The notes under the pieces are model-generated. The model was not told where the DNA came from, did no database searches, and saw nothing but the letters and a program-made list of their open reading frames with translations. Positions 34,593 through 47,460 of a DNA stretch of 64,000 bases are shown here, piece by piece. The first letter of the stretch is position 1, and each line of letters starts with the position of its first letter. This stretch comes from Akebia trifoliata (Eukaryota > Streptophyta > Magnoliopsida > Ranunculales > Lardizabalaceae): NCBI GenBank assembly GCA_017979445.1, contig CM030706.1, positions 23,205,884-23,269,883 of the forward strand, given 5' to 3'. The position numbers and the translations under genes are program-made.

Positions 34593-36744
34593 GAGAATGT
34601 TCAGTACATTTCCAAGGTCAATGTAAAGTTACTTTTCTTTTGAAAATCTTTGTTCTTATGGAAAACACTTTTCTTTTTTGAAAATTTGATTTTCATTTTG
34701 ATTTAAATGGCCCGGCCTATCATGATCATTGGATCGAGATGGACTGGGTCATTATTGAATTTTTGCAAGAAATAGATTCTTTATTGGGTCGGTGTACCCA
34801 TTTTAATTTCTGAAAACAAAAAAATTTTCTCTTGAGGACAATCATACACTTTGATCTCATTATTCACATACATCAATCATCGGGTTTCATTTCAACAACC
34901 TAGGAACACCCGCGATAAGTTCGAGTCGTGACTTACAGGGAAGGTTTCTAGACTCTAAGCTTACTACTGCAATGCATTTTTAACTGGCTACTCTTGCCCA
35001 AGCACACCTATATACCTCTCAAGCGTACTTAATCAGACGGTACGTGGTGACTTGGTTTGATATACCGTATAGGTGATAATCTAAAACTTCAATTCACTTC
35101 TCTGAAGCCAAAAGTAGCCAGTTTGATCCCTAGTTGAGAGGTGGCGCACGATGCTGAGCAAGGGCCCACTTAAGTACCTCTCGTCTAGAATAGACGTAGT
35201 CTATCCCCCTCGTACAGTAGGGTACAGCGGGGCAGGATCTTGCTTAGGCACTGGTTTTAACCAAGAAGTGCACTTGATGTACTTGAATTATCTTTTATAT
35301 ACCTATAGGTACGAGTCAGGAGTTGTAGCTTTCATAAATGGTTTTCGCATCCCGCGAGGGGACCGACCACGTACTAGTACTACGTTGGCAATCGGGACAT
35401 GTGACCGTGCGGCTTACAATAGGACAAAGGCTCAGGTCGCTCCAACGTGGGTGTATCAATATACCTTTCAGAATCACCTGATCAAACGGTATTGATGCCC
35501 CAGTTTTATATACCTTACGGTACGTGATTGGAGTTGTGGTTTCATGAATGACGTCGCATCTCCGAGGAGACCGGGCCACGCACTAGTGCCACGTTGGCTA
35601 TTAGGGATATGCAAGCGTGCAATACAGTAATGTAAACGTGCTAGTGGTGTGTGCAAATAGGATAGGGTGCGCCCGGGGCATTTTCCAGATGGGTGGGCCC
35701 GTTGGCCAGATCATAACTTTTTAGATAATTTGTCCATAAGGGTGCACATTCATAGTTAAGCATCAACCAATCGATTTTTTTTTAATCATTTTTTTCAATT
35801 TTATGAATGAACTAATCATAAAAGGACTTCTTTTTTTTATTATAGTCCAACCGATGATCACTTTGAATTTTCATTTTGATCAATCAAAAAGTGGCGAGCG
35901 GTACGCCCTGAGTTTGAAAAAGATGATCCGTTTGATCTTTTGAAGCTTTAAAACTTAAAATAAAAATAAGTTCCAAAAGGAAAGTTTCCAAGACTGATGT
36001 AAGGAACAAGTTGAGCAAAAAAAAAAAAAATTTTTAATTTAATTAATTTTTTTTTTAATAATTTTTTTTTTAATAAAAATTTTTTGTGCTCATTTTGAGG
36101 CACATTGCCTCTGGTTTTTGGCTTGGGCCAAATTTTTTTTTCCCTTTTTTATGCTTTTCTTTCCTACTCATTTTGTATCGCGACGAGACGTCAAACGGAA
36201 ATGATAGCGTAAACGATAGTAAATGAGCTCAAAAATCGATTCTGACTTGTCAAAATATTTCTGACTTTGTCACATTTGGTAGAAAATTTTGTTCTACCCC
36301 AAATCGATATGCACTAATAGCTAATCGGAGATCGGACGAGAAAGTTATGATCATTTTAAGTTCGACTGTCCATTCGGCCAAAAAAGAAGAAAAATGACTT
36401 TTTTTCTATTTTTTTATCTTTTTTTTATTTTTTTATTTTTTTATACACATTTTGAGGCACATTGCCTCTGGTTTTTGGCTTGGGCCAAAAAAGAATTTTT
36501 TTTTTTTCATTTGTTTGATGATACGCATGCTTAAAATGACATAATCGGAGAAATAAAGTGAAAATCGGATTTTTTTTTTTTTTTTTTTTTTCAAGCGAGT
36601 AATTAAATAAAGGAAACCTACCTAAAAAATAAATACAACAAACACAACAAGTATTGTTAGCTTGCAAAAATAAAAAAAAATAAAAATTGAAACCTTTCCT
36701 TTTTTACTAAAATAACCGAGTTGACACGAGGGTAGAGCCTTTAC
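34593..36744 (-). other. Leader of the Ogre-like element
   Basis: No coding domain. A diverged duplication of about 150 bp starts at 35293 and 35504 (both 'ttttatatacc' followed by 'gagttgt'). A 45-bp block 'ttgaggcacattgcctctgg' plus flank occurs near 36095 and again near 36452. Long T runs are frequent at 36010-36130 and 36410-36590. Confidence 0.65.
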
Positions 36745-36762
36745 TCCCCAGTGGAGTCGCCA
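36745..36762 (-). other. tRNA-Arg-type primer binding site
   Basis: The minus strand reads tggcgactccactgggga, three bases after the 5' LTR. It is complementary at 17 of 18 positions to the 3' end of plant tRNA-Arg (ACG) as I remember it. Ogre elements are known to use tRNA-Arg. Confidence 0.8.
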
Positions 36763-36765
36763 AGC

Positions 36766-38828
36766 TGTAGACACGTGATTTCGTCATTACGACGGCCACA
36801 TCTACTATGATTTGAAGTCGCCACCATTCATATTGTAAGTGGGTGTGAATGGTCACCCAATGTGCATTTTTGAAAAAGTGACATTTTGGCATTTTAGTGA
36901 CTCACGTGGATAAGGTACGGATCAAACCTTAAGATCCGGGGTAAGCGGCTCGATTGGAGAAAAGGGAAGGTGTTAGGCACCCTTTTCTCCCCACTAAATA
37001 GCGGTAACCTCAACTAAACTCGGTCATTTGATTAAAAAAAATACGAAAAATGATGTGCCACGTGTTGTGCATTTGTACCCTAGATAGGGGTTCATTTTCG
37101 GCTTGATCATAGGGTCATTCCATTGATGGAAATGACCCTTATAGACCTTTAGCCTTGGGGTCCATTCATCCTAAAAAATAAAAGGAAGGGGAGAGGGGTG
37201 ATAGAAGAGGGAGGAGGAGAGGATGTAGAAGAGAGAGGGGGGGTTGCCTTGAACCCACCTTGTATCTTGTTTCTTCTTTTCTTCTTCTTGCTTGAGTCTT
37301 CTTGAGTCCTTAGTATTTTAAACAAATACAACTCTTTTTTTTTTATTGAAGGAGTAGAGAAGAGATGATAGTGGAGATGAGTGTAGTGTGTGATTTTTTT
37401 TTTATGAGACTTGGGGAGGATTAGTGTGAGGGAATTGATGAGGATTTTCTTAGTGAGAGGGGTGATAGTTGTTAGTAGAGAGAGTGTTGGGGAGAAGTTT
37501 TGTAATGAGAAGTTGGGGGCCATTTTTGGGAAGAGGAGGAGGGTATTTATAGATGTTGAGGAGTTATTTTAGGGATATAATGGGGTGAAGTGAAGAAAAA
37601 AGGGTAGAATGGTTATGAGTTTGAGAGAGAAGTGGGTGTAATTTAGAGGAGATTGGAGGGTATTTAGGTAAGGAGGGTTAAATGGGTGAGTTTTGACCCA
37701 AATGGTTTGGATCCTACCCAACCCATTTGGGTGGAGTGTTTGGTGAGGTGAGTTTAAGATGGTGGTTGTGATTAAATGGTATTTGATTTAAGAGAATGGA
37801 GGATTTAAAGAGGTGGTTGATGATATTTTGGGAGGGTGAAGGAGATGATGCCATGTGTTAAAGTGGGTGGAAATGAAGGGTTGGGATAGGTTGATGGGAG
37901 AGGTTGAGTGTTTGACTTGAGAGGATGGTGTAGGTTTAGGTTGTAGATATAGGTTTTGTAGGGAATGATGAGGGTAGATTAGGGGAGGTATAGGTTAGGG
38001 GTGTGGGTAGATGTGTTTGATTTGAGAGAAAAGGTGATGGGTTGATGTGTGGGTAGATGGGATTTAAAGCAAATTAATGGGGTAGGTAGTTGGGTGAGGG
38101 AGGTGAGATGGGGTGATGACATGTGTCATCTTTTGATGATAAAAGAGTGATTGGTTGATGTGGGTTGTGATTTATGGGTTAGGGTTGTGGGTTGGATAAT
38201 GAATTGGATATGGTTAATGATTTGTGGGCTTTGTAGTGTTGGGCTTGGGTTTTAGAAATGGTTTTGGGTTTTAGGGTTTGGTTGAGGGTTATTTTGGAAT
38301 GGGTTTTGAGGGTATAGGTTGGTTTTAGATTTTAGGTGATGTGGGATTGATTTTAGGCTAAGGGTAAGATGAGAAATCGATTTAGGAAAGTGTTGAGGGC
38401 TCATGGGCCTTAGGTGGGCCTATGGTTTTTTTTGCGGATTCGGAGGCGGAGCGGTGGTAGTAGAGGCGGGGTAGGCATCTCAAGTCTCACCTTTTTAATT
38501 TTTAATTTTTTTAGATTTTTACAATCATTAATTTGATCAAAAATGCCACGTGTTGGCGAATCGGGCTTTTTAGGCCCGTTGGTGAAATTTATCGAAAATT
38601 TGACGTTTTTTATTTTGGAAGCGGAGCGGTGAATGTTGGGAAAACGTAAGGTTGGCCGAGTCCTTTTGGTGGCCTCCTAAACCATTGAGAGGTCTTAGGG
38701 GCCTCGGGTTGGTAAAAATGACACTTTTCAATGACTTGGGCCTTTAAGGCCCGTTGGCCCATTTATTTAGAAAATCGATATTTTTGGGCCCTTTCGAGAA
38801 GTGGCCCGTTCAAATTGAGGTGTCTACA
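36766..38828 (-). repeat. 5' LTR of the Ogre-like element
   Basis: 2063 bp, near-identical to 19157-21225. Followed by TGAAC (38829-38833), the right target-site duplication. Confidence 0.95.
37544..37551 (-). promoter_or_regulatory. TATA box in the 5' LTR
   Basis: Minus-strand TATAAATA, the presumed promoter for the element's full-length RNA. The start site would lie near 37515-37520. Confidence 0.6.
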
Positions 38829-38833
38829 TGAAC

Positions 38834-39898
38834 ATTAAAGCAAGATAAGAGAATTTTAAACCAAATAATAGCAAAAACTAAATAAGCTTTCTTTAAGCTT
38901 CTCCACTCTCCAATGGAAGAGAGATTAGTCTTAGGTCATTTCAAGTGATAGAAAAGATTAATGGAGAAGAACAAGTCTTGCTTTATTGAATAAAAGTAAT
39001 TACACTGTCTTCTTCACTCTCCCATTTAGAAATTTACAGAACTTTAATGAAAAACCTAAGTTAGAAATAGAAAATATAAGAGAAAAATCAAGGGTCTTAG
39101 ATTAAAAGAAGAGGGATAAGAGAAAAGTCCCAAGGACCAAAGGCTCTTTGTACATTAAGAAATGTATTTATAGAAATTGGAGATTATGGAAGGATTCAAT
39201 TAGAATTGGAGATTTTGGAAGGATTCAATTAGAGTTTCCTTCACGATTGCCATAAGATCACATGTAAAAATTAGGACGATCCACCAAAATTCCATTGTGG
39301 CATGGTGCTGACTCACCATCGTGCGGTGACGCTAGCACATTTGGGGATGAATTTTGACTAGATCGCTCCATTTGTCCTTCTGGTTGTAATGCAAAATTAC
39401 TTTCTTGATTTCAGGTTTTACTTTGCTGATTTGATCACCAAACTACATAACAAACACGCGCGTCGTAAAATTTCTAACAAATACACTCATTTCATGTAAA
39501 TAAGCTTATTTAATATCGTGAAACATACAACGTGATAATTGGAGACGATTTAACATGGTCATTTACTCAAAATAGCCAAATAAGAACGAAAATTGAGATA
39601 AATGCACAGGAAAAGTGCGAATAAATTAGTATTTTGACATACTGATTACTTATCACATTATAAACCCTATATGTACCTTAATTAGCAAACTATCATGTTT
39701 ATGCCTTATATCATCACTCTACATATTTTATCATATTAATTAGACATAATTGCATGAATAATTGAATAAAATGAAAAAAAATATGATGATCATGTGATGA
39801 TTGTGAATGTTTCAAATCAGAAATCCAAACATGGACAAAGTAAGCAATTCCAGCACACCAAAACAATCAAGGCTTAAAATCGCCTCGACACCCCCAAA
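38834..39898. other. Right flank of the Ogre-like insertion, no gene seen
   Basis: AT-rich, no long ORF. With 18600-19156 it forms the pre-insertion sequence. The stretch ending at 'tactgattacttatcac' (about 39655) looks like a repeat end, but I could not define the element. Confidence 0.45.
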
Positions 39899-40459
39899 TG
39901 TCTACTAAATAGCGGATTAGGGGTCTGATCTACGTATCTCGAAGATTTTAAAAGAATAGGGAGTCGCCACCTAGTTTAGGTCTAAGAACCAAAATTAACT
40001 CCAAAGGGATATGGGTCGGTCCACAGATCAAAGAGATGGGTAAGGGGTCAGGTTACGGGTTTTGAAAAGTGTTAGGCACCGAACCAGCCCAATCAAGATG
40101 ATCAGTCTCTACTACAATTCAAAACTAACATATGGTCAACGGGACAAGACTATGGTCCAATCATCATCGTCGATTTATGTCAGATTTGCCAAACGAATCT
40201 TACGGTTAAGATAATTACATAGATTCTCAAATTTCGCATAAATGAATCCCACGATTTAATACGTGGTGCCAAAAATTAATGGATCAATTCGGTCACATTT
40301 TGAATAATATGAAATCTATTTTCAATGTCACATATACAACATTAGTGAATTGGCTCATTGACGACATTTTATCAAAGAAATTTAATTTTTTGAATCACCA
40401 CATGCATTAAAATCAGTGAGCCGACTCACATATTTTTTTTAAAATAAATTTGATTTTTT

Positions 40460-40915
40460 GAAATGCCACGTGTATTAAAATCAGTGAGTTGACTCACATA
40501 TTTTTCAATCAAAGAAATTCGATTTTTGAAATGCCATGTGTATTAAATCGGTGAGTTAACCCACATGCCCAATTTATAAAAAAAATCAATTCAAACTTCC
40601 AATGTCCCTAAAATCAATGAGTCGGCTCACAATTTGTTAATCAAAAGAATCTTGATTTTTTTTTGGAATCCCCAAGTGTATTAAATCGGTGATTTAACCC
40701 ACGTGCCTAATTTATAAAAAAAAATTGATTCAAATTTTCAATGTCCCCAAAATCAGCGAGTCGACTCGTAATTTGTTAATCAAAAGAATCTTAATATTTT
40801 TTTGGAATCGTCATGTGTATTAAATCAGTGATTTAACCCACGTGCTTAATTTTAAAAAAAATAGATTCAAATTTTCAATGTCCCCAAAATCAGTGGGTCG
40901 ACTCGTAATTTTTAT
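40460..40915. repeat. Tandem repeat of about 138 bp, three or more copies
   Basis: 'caatgtccc' followed by 'aaaatca' and 'gactc' or 'ggctc' starts at 40600, 40739 and 40876. Each unit includes 'gtgtattaaatc' and 'taacccac'. Earlier, weaker copies reach back to about 40370. Confidence 0.8.
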
Positions 40916-42118
40916 TGTGAAAATCGATTTGTATTCTTATCTTTCGTGTACACCATTAATTTTTATTGAATAGATTAATATCAACATTAATGAGTTAACC
41001 CAATAACATCAAAAAGTGATGAATCGACCCAATAAATGCTAACACCCAATGAGTTAGTCCATCAACTTGATATATGTGAATTGATTCAATCGATCTATTA
41101 ATAAATAAAAAAATATGGGCGAATCGATACACTAATATTTCGGAAACTCGAAAATTGTCATTAGTCCCACGTATACCCCTAAAAATCAATGAATTAATTC
41201 AGATAAAATTGCGAAATAAAAAAAATTAATAAAAAGAAAAAGAAAATGAAAAATTACATTTTATCGAATAACTTCGGATGTTTGGATTCCTTCTGTTAGT
41301 TGTTTTAGGCGTCCATGTGGACCCAACCCATGTTATTCACGTATTAGGACTCCCTTTTGGAGTGAGAGTCCTAATAAGGTTGAGTCCTTATTATAATAAG
41401 AGACTGCAACCCTTTTCTTTTATTTTATTCTTCTATAAATAAAAGAGGGGGGACGTGAAAACATAATAATAAGAAAAAACACAATAGAAAATTAGATTCT
41501 CTCAAGAACAAAATCTTCTACTCTCTAAGTTGCAGTTTTCTGGGTTTCTATCGAGAAGACTCTAGGGTTTAAGGGGTGGAAACATCGACAGCTCTAGTAA
41601 CGTCAACGTGACAGTATTTTGGACTTCCGATCTCTGGCAATCGACTCAACGTGACACGAAACAAGGTTTGGATCTCCGTTGTGAACAAGAAGGTACGCTC
41701 TCTATATTTTCCCCAATACCTTCAAAAAGAAACACGAAATAGCGTGTCATGCCAGAAATATAGGAGCAATCCGAGATGATAACCAATGTGGGATGTTGTT
41801 GAAGACGAGGGCTGAGAGAAGGATGCTCTTGTGTGTATCGTCGCAGCAACTTGAGGAGTTCGAACAGAAAAAATGGGTATGTTGGGGCATGGTATTGAGG
41901 AGAGGTGGAAGAGAGATGAATGTAGCGGCTACGTAAAGTATAGAAAGGGCTGAAAGAAAATAAGAAGAATGTAAAACGTGGGTGCTATTTTTATTTTGTG
42001 TAGGCAGCAAAACAAAAACGTTTTTAAGAGTTGCTGACTTTTAATGGAGCTTTTTTTTTGTTGCTGTCCAAAAAAGAGAGAGGAGAACTCAGAGAGAGAA
42101 ATAGCAAAAAAACGTTGG

Positions 42119-42137
42119 GGAGAGAGAGAGAGAGAGC
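42119..42137. repeat. GA microsatellite
   Basis: A run of (ga)n of about 19 bp within a purine-rich stretch. Confidence 0.8.
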
Positions 42138-42340
42138 TGGTTTAAGGGAGAAACATGGAGGAGAGGGACATAGAAGAAGAAGATGTAAGGGAGAGTCGTG
42201 TAGTTACTGTAAAACATGGGTCTAATGGAGAAGAAGAAGAAAGGCATTCAGCAATCACCCATTGGGGAAGAGAGACAGCAAAAAGTTGGAGATAATGGGC
42301 TGTTGTTGGTCTGTAAGAAATGAGGTTGCTAATGGGAGGT

Positions 42341-42700
42341 GGTTGGGGCTATTAATGGGGGTGATAATGGTGCTGAAATTGAAGGTAAAATGAGCTGCTA
42401 ATGGCTGCTAATGGAGGTGATAATGATGCTGAAACTCAAGGTAAGTGGAGCTGCTAATGGAGGTGATAATAGTGCTGATAGGAACGGTGGTTGGGGCTGT
42501 TGAAGATGGTGATAGTGGTGCTGAAATTGAAGGTGATTGGGGCTGTTAATGGCTGCTAATGGAAGCGATAATGATGCTGAAACTCAAGGTAAGTGAGGGC
42601 TGTTAATGGAGGTGATAATAGTGCTGTTAGGGACAGTGGTTGGGGCTGTTGGAAGATGGTGATAATGGTGCTGAAATTGAAGGTGATTGGGGCTGTTGAA
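42341..42700. repeat. Tandem repeat of about 149 bp, 2.4 copies
   Basis: Units start with 'ggttggggct' at 42341, 42489 and 42638. Each contains 'ggtgctgaaattgaaggt' and, in the first two, 'gatgctgaaactcaaggtaa'. Confidence 0.85.
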
Positions 42701-43769
42701 GAAGTGTAGAAGAGAGACAGCCTGAGAGAGAAGAAGGTGGAGAGCCTGAGAGAGAAGAATATGGAAAGATCAAAGAGATAAGGGAGTTAAAGTTGCTGAT
42801 TTTTAATGGTAGCCTAAAGAAAAAAATGTTTTTCCTTTTTTTCTATATATAAGGGCTGTCAAAAAATGTGGATGGAGAAGAAGGTGTGGATGATTTTTTT
42901 AATGGTGAAAATAGAGGGAAATTGAGGATGTTAATGGAGAAGATGATGGATGATTTTTTTATATGAGGAAGACCAATGTTGCAAGTTTAATGGAAGGGGC
43001 TGAAATATAGTCGTCCTTTTTTCTGCTTTTTTTCTCCTTTTTTTTTTGTCTCTTGAGAAGGAGGGAGAGAGGACGTTTTTATGGAGAAGATTGGAGAGGG
43101 GGAGGTGGTGTAGTTGCAGCCAAAAACGTGGGGTGATGGGAACGGTTAAGGAAGAGAATGGGGTCATTCTCGTTGGAGAAGAAGACATGGGAAAGATGTG
43201 TTTACCCACGTTTTTTTTATTTTATTTTATTTTATTTTAAAAAGTGTGGAGATCCCACATTACTCGTACTATAGTAGCCTACCATTGTTGAGTTATGATT
43301 GGTCGATAAATTTGGCTTTGTCTTTTGAATTTCGGATTTGTCGACATTTTGATTTTAAATTTTAATTTGATATTTTAATTTAAATTTGAATTTGCATTTG
43401 ATTTTAAATTTTGATTGTTTAATTAATTTCAATTTGATTTTAAATTTTGATTATTCGATTAAAATTTAATTTGAATTTTGATTTTAATATTGGTTGTTAG
43501 TCGATTTGATTTTGTTTTGATTGGTTGATCGATTCGATTTACTTTTTTTAAATTGATTAAATGATTTTTAACTTGATTTTTAATTTGATTTTAATTTTTT
43601 TCTTGATTTTTAAATTAAAGTTAATTTTTATTTTATATTTTAATTGAAATTTAATTTGATTTATAATTTTAAATTGATCTTGGTTAAATTTTAGTTTAAT
43701 TTTCAATTTGAATTTTATTTCAAAAGCACTCTAAACTTTAAAATTCCTTAACACAAATACATATAACTG

Positions 43770-43885
43770 AGAATTTTATTCTCGATTCCAACTAATTAAG
43801 AATCTCATTCTCGATTCCAACTGATCGAGAATCTCATTCTCAATTCCAACTAATTGAGAATCTCATTCTCAATTTCAAATTTAAA
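43770..43885. repeat. 30-bp tandem repeat, about four copies
   Basis: Copies of a unit resembling 'gagaatctcattctcgattc' plus 'caactaatt'. Each contains the short palindrome gagaatctcattctc. Confidence 0.8.
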
Positions 43886-44577
43886 CTTAATTATTTCATT
43901 CTTTTTTAAATTGTTACCTAATGAAAATACACTTTCAAAATAAAAGGCGTCTTAACAATTTTTAAAATAAACACTCTAGAAAAATCAATTTGTTAAACAA
44001 ATTGATTTTCTGATTACACTCACTCAAATTCATTTATTTTTATTTCATAATATTAAAATGTTAGAGAAAATATATAAAATAAATTATTCTACAATTTGAT
44101 GTATGAATTTTGAATTTAAATCATAATAAATTTGAAACTAAATAAAATAAATTTTATTGAAAATTATATTGCAAATTTGAAAATATAAGTTTTATACCTT
44201 CGCAGCTAGGTTTTACGTGTCTCTACTACATTAAAATAATTTTTCTAACTAATTTCCTTGACAATTTGACAAAATATTTCAATGACTACGTAGATCTCGA
44301 CGTCGTAGATATTTTATTCTTCAATGCCGAATCTTAATTTATACCCGAAACACATTTAAATCTCAATTGAAAGTATCATACACGAACTTACTATCAAAAC
44401 CAACTCGTCTCTATTTTTGTTTCTCTCTCGTAAGTACGAATGAACATCAGGTAAGATTATAATATATAATAATATAATAATATATAATATATTATATTAT
44501 AATATCTAAAATGAACACTTATGTATCTAAACTGTTAACACATTTAAAACTTATAATATAATAATATATAATATATA

Positions 44578-44974
44578 TAATATAATGGGTAGCGATCAAT
44601 GGCCAACAGTTTGGCAAACATTTTGGCAAACACATTTTTCAAAACATGGGTTAGAGGTCTTGGAATGGGCTGATTTTTGGTGAGGATGATCTCTATGGTG
44701 AGGAGATCATCATCACCAAAAATCAGCCCATTCCAAAACTTCTAACCTCATCAAAAATGGTTTACAAAAAATGGACGGTTCACGATTTTTCAACTTGTAA
44801 AATGGGGATAGAAGTTTTGGAATGAGCTGATTTTTGGTGAGGATGATCTCCTCACCGTAGAGATCAGCCTCACCAAAAATCAGCCCATTCCAAGACCTCT
44901 AACCCATGTTTTGAAAAAGTGTTTGCCAAAATGTTTGCCAAACTGTTGGCCACGGATAGGGACCCTAATATAAT
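44578..44974. mobile_element. Double-foldback MITE with 9-bp TSD (MULE-like)
   Basis: The element proper is 44587-44965 (379 bp). Its arms of about 165 bp are near-perfect inverted repeats: both ends begin GGGT and share 'ggccaacagtttggcaaaca'. Each arm is itself palindromic around 'ggtgaggatgatctc' and 'gagatcatc'. The flanking 9 bp TAATATAAT is repeated at 44578-44586 and 44966-44974, the size made by Mutator-like transposases, though the flank is low-complexity AT. No coding capacity. A relative lies at 1707-1868. Confidence 0.8.
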
Positions 44975-46394
44975 ATAATAATATTTATATTTATATTTAT
45001 ATTAATTACACCTCATCCCTTTAATATTTTAATAATTTCAAATCTATCCCATTTATATAAATAATTATAATTAAATCCAATTTTATAATAATAATTTATT
45101 TTAATATTTTAATAATAAAAAATACTTAAATAAAAAAAATTTATATTTTTTTTCTCCGTTATGTCCATTACATTAGACTAATTCAAACTGTGTATCTCAG
45201 AGTTTTGAAATTCCTCACCAATTTTTGTTTTTCTATTGACTAAAATACTATTTACGTCATAAGTTTTCTTAATAAAATTAATATTTTCGTAACTTACCAT
45301 ATTAAATTCGGATTTAAGGATGTTGGCAGTTAAACTATTTTTTTTTATATTTTTAAACTCAATGGTAACGTTCGTTTAATTAAAAAAACTTCCTATAAAA
45401 TTTTGAGTTTTATCTACTTTGATTAAATATTTTAATTTTTTTTATCATAATCACGGTAAGATTCCTCAAATTGTACATTTTATTTATCAAATTCTCCTAA
45501 AAAATTCTTTATTTTAGATCGATAATATCACAATTTATTTTTATTATTTTGTTTTAAAACTAAATAGGAAAGTAAGTCAATATAGTTAACTTAATTCCTC
45601 GATATACATAATAAAATTTCATGACGTTACAGTAACCTTGCCACATCAAGCTTCTTATGTTGTCTAGATTTTTTGGATCTTAAGTAATGGGAGAATCATA
45701 ATCTAAAAGAAACACGAGTGTAAGTTTTGGATGAAATTGTACCCTAATGTTTACATGGCAATGACAAACACATGGTTGACCTCGCAGTGTAGTCGCAATT
45801 ATGGATATCTTCCTTGCTTCCATTGGTGTGTACAAAACCATCCCCAAGAAAGATATGAAGAAGAGAAGTCAAATATTGTTGGCATTGTTCCATCACCCTA
45901 TGATATTGACCTTATTGTTGTTGAACATCATATATATAAGCTTTGGGGTTTTCTTCAAACACAACTCTTTGTTTGGGTTGAGGTAGAAGACTACTATGAC
46001 TAGGAGTCTTTCTAATTTCCAACATCAATCGAGCTCGTCTTGGGTTGAGATAAAAGACTACCATGACTTGGAGTCTTTTTAATTTCCAAATCAAGTTTGC
46101 TTTTTTGGGATCATTGAATGACCCGAATTTTCTTTAAAAAAAAAACATGAATTGGACTATCTTTTGTAAACTAACACTTTCAAAACCTCCAGTTTTAAAA
46201 TCCAATTCAAATTCACTCTCAAATTAGCCAAAGTTCATTATCTTGTGGGCTCCACTTTTAAAGCAAAAGTTGATTTTTCAAGTCCATTTTTGTTGCAACC
46301 CAACTTCATTATTCAATTCTAAGCCTAACTTCATTACCCAACTCAACCAAATCCCATGGTTCAAAAAATAGAATTGTGTTGTGTACCTTATGAT
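44975..46394. other. AT-rich intergenic DNA with a 69-bp duplication
   Basis: No gene seen; the 90-codon ORF at 45731-46003 has no recognisable domain. A diverged direct repeat starting 'gggttgag' occurs at about 45973 and 46042, each with 'agactac' and 'ggagtcttt'. Confidence 0.55.
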
Positions 46395-47240
46395 GGGTAT
46401 GTTTGATTACATGAAAAGTCACTTTCCATGGAATTTGAAATCCATGGAAAAATTATGGTGGAAAATAGGTAGGGTTGGAAAATCATATTCCATTGTTTGA
46501 TTTTACTTTGATAAAATCATAGTAAAAATATGAGGAAGAGAATAAAGAAGATGAGAGGAGAAGGAAAAGGAGAAGCTTGGGGGGGGGGGGGGGGGGAAGA
46601 AGAGGCTTGGAAAATGATAAAAGGGAGGGGGGAGGACATGGTGGTGGTGACGGTAGAGGTGAGTAAAAGAGAAGGAAATGAAGAAAACGATGAAGAAAGA
46701 GAGAGAAGATGGCCAGAAATAGTCATGATGGCGACATCAATGGTGACAACAATGATGTTAGTGTGATAATGACTATGGTGGTGGTACTGGTGGTAGGGAA
46801 GAAAAAGATATGAGTGGGAGGGGGGAAGAAGAGGCTTGGAAAATGATAAAAGGGAGGGGGGAGGACATGGTGGTGGTGACGGTAGAGGTGAGTAAAAGAG
46901 AAGGAAAAGAAGAAAACGATGAAGAAAGAGAGAGAAGATGGCCAGAGATAGTCATGATGGCGACATCAATAGTGACGACAATGATGTTAGTGTGATAATG
47001 ACTATGGTGGTGGTAATGGTGGTAGGGAAGAAAAAGATATGAGTGGGGAAGAAGAAGATGATATTTTGAAGATAAAAAATATAGGTTAATTTCACTTTCC
47101 CACCCATATGATTGGGAAAGTGAAATTCATATTTTGATGGACTTTTTGATTGGGGTGGAAAATCAATTCTCATGGAAAATGATGTGTTTGATTGCATTTT
47201 TCCATCAAAATTTATTTTCCACGTGCAATCAAACATACCC
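46395..47240. mobile_element. Non-autonomous DNA element with 14-bp TIRs
   Basis: The ends 'gggtatgtttgatt' (46395-46408) and its exact complement (47227-47240) bound 846 bp. Sequence just inside the ends is also partly complementary ('tccatggaaaa' and 'ctcatggaaaatgatg'-like parts). The TIR resembles those of PIF/Harbinger or hAT MITEs. No clear target-site duplication was seen (gat / taa). The interior carries a 229-bp minisatellite and no transposase. Confidence 0.6.
46596..47060. repeat. 229-bp tandem duplication in the TIR element
   Basis: Units begin 'gaagaagaggcttgg' at 46596 and 46825 and are nearly identical, with the start of a third at about 47047. A G run of about 18 precedes the first copy. 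Both strands stay open through it, but composition is low-complexity. Confidence 0.9.
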
Positions 47241-47421
47241 TAAAGTTCCACTCCTTTCCTCAAACCCAAATACACTTTGGTGGCTAAAGTTAAAGTCCTT
47301 TACCATATCTTTTGAAATCTTGACCTAATACTTTAAAAAAAAAAAATGGGTCTTGGCTTGTTGCATCACAATAGTATGCTTTCAACAAAAAATAAAAGAA
47401 GAAGAAAATAAAGAGAATATA

Positions 47422-47460
<39 letters not shown>

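Larger units (their letters stand above)
19157..38828 (-). mobile_element. Ogre/Tat-type Ty3/gypsy retrotransposon, 19.7 kb, with captured host sequence
   Basis: Near-identical LTRs (19157-21225 and 36766-38828) begin TGTAGACAC and end GTGTCTACA. They are flanked by perfect TGAAC duplications (19152-19156, 38829-38833). Element order on the minus strand: LTR, tRNA-Arg-type primer site, long leader, ORF1, tandem repeats, gag, protease with G-patch-like region, RT, RNase H, second RNase H, integrase, long 3' region with HD-ZIP IV fragment, polypurine tract, LTR. Large size, extra ORF1 before gag, tRNA-Arg primer site and double RNase H match Ogre-like Tat elements. Coding parts carry several frameshifts and stops, yet the LTRs differ only slightly. 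That suggests a recent insertion, perhaps mobilised in trans. Confidence 0.93.
39899..44230 (-). mobile_element. Large solo-LTR-like block, probably Ogre/Tat type
   Basis: Its left part shares 'gggagtcgccacctag' with the insert at 11141 and has a 'tgttaggcacc' block like the Ogre-like LTRs in this window. That matches the U5 side of minus-oriented LTRs. A minus-strand TATA-like 'ccttatatatag' lies near 42845 and the block ends near 'tctctactaca' (44230). There are no gag or pol domains inside. Three separate tandem repeats occur within it. No convincing target-site duplication was found, so ends and integrity are uncertain; it may be several fragments. Confidence 0.4.

Noticed and set aside
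45731..46003. 90-codon plus-strand ORF
   Set aside because: No recognisable domain, AT-rich DNA with nearby repeats, no splice or promoter support.
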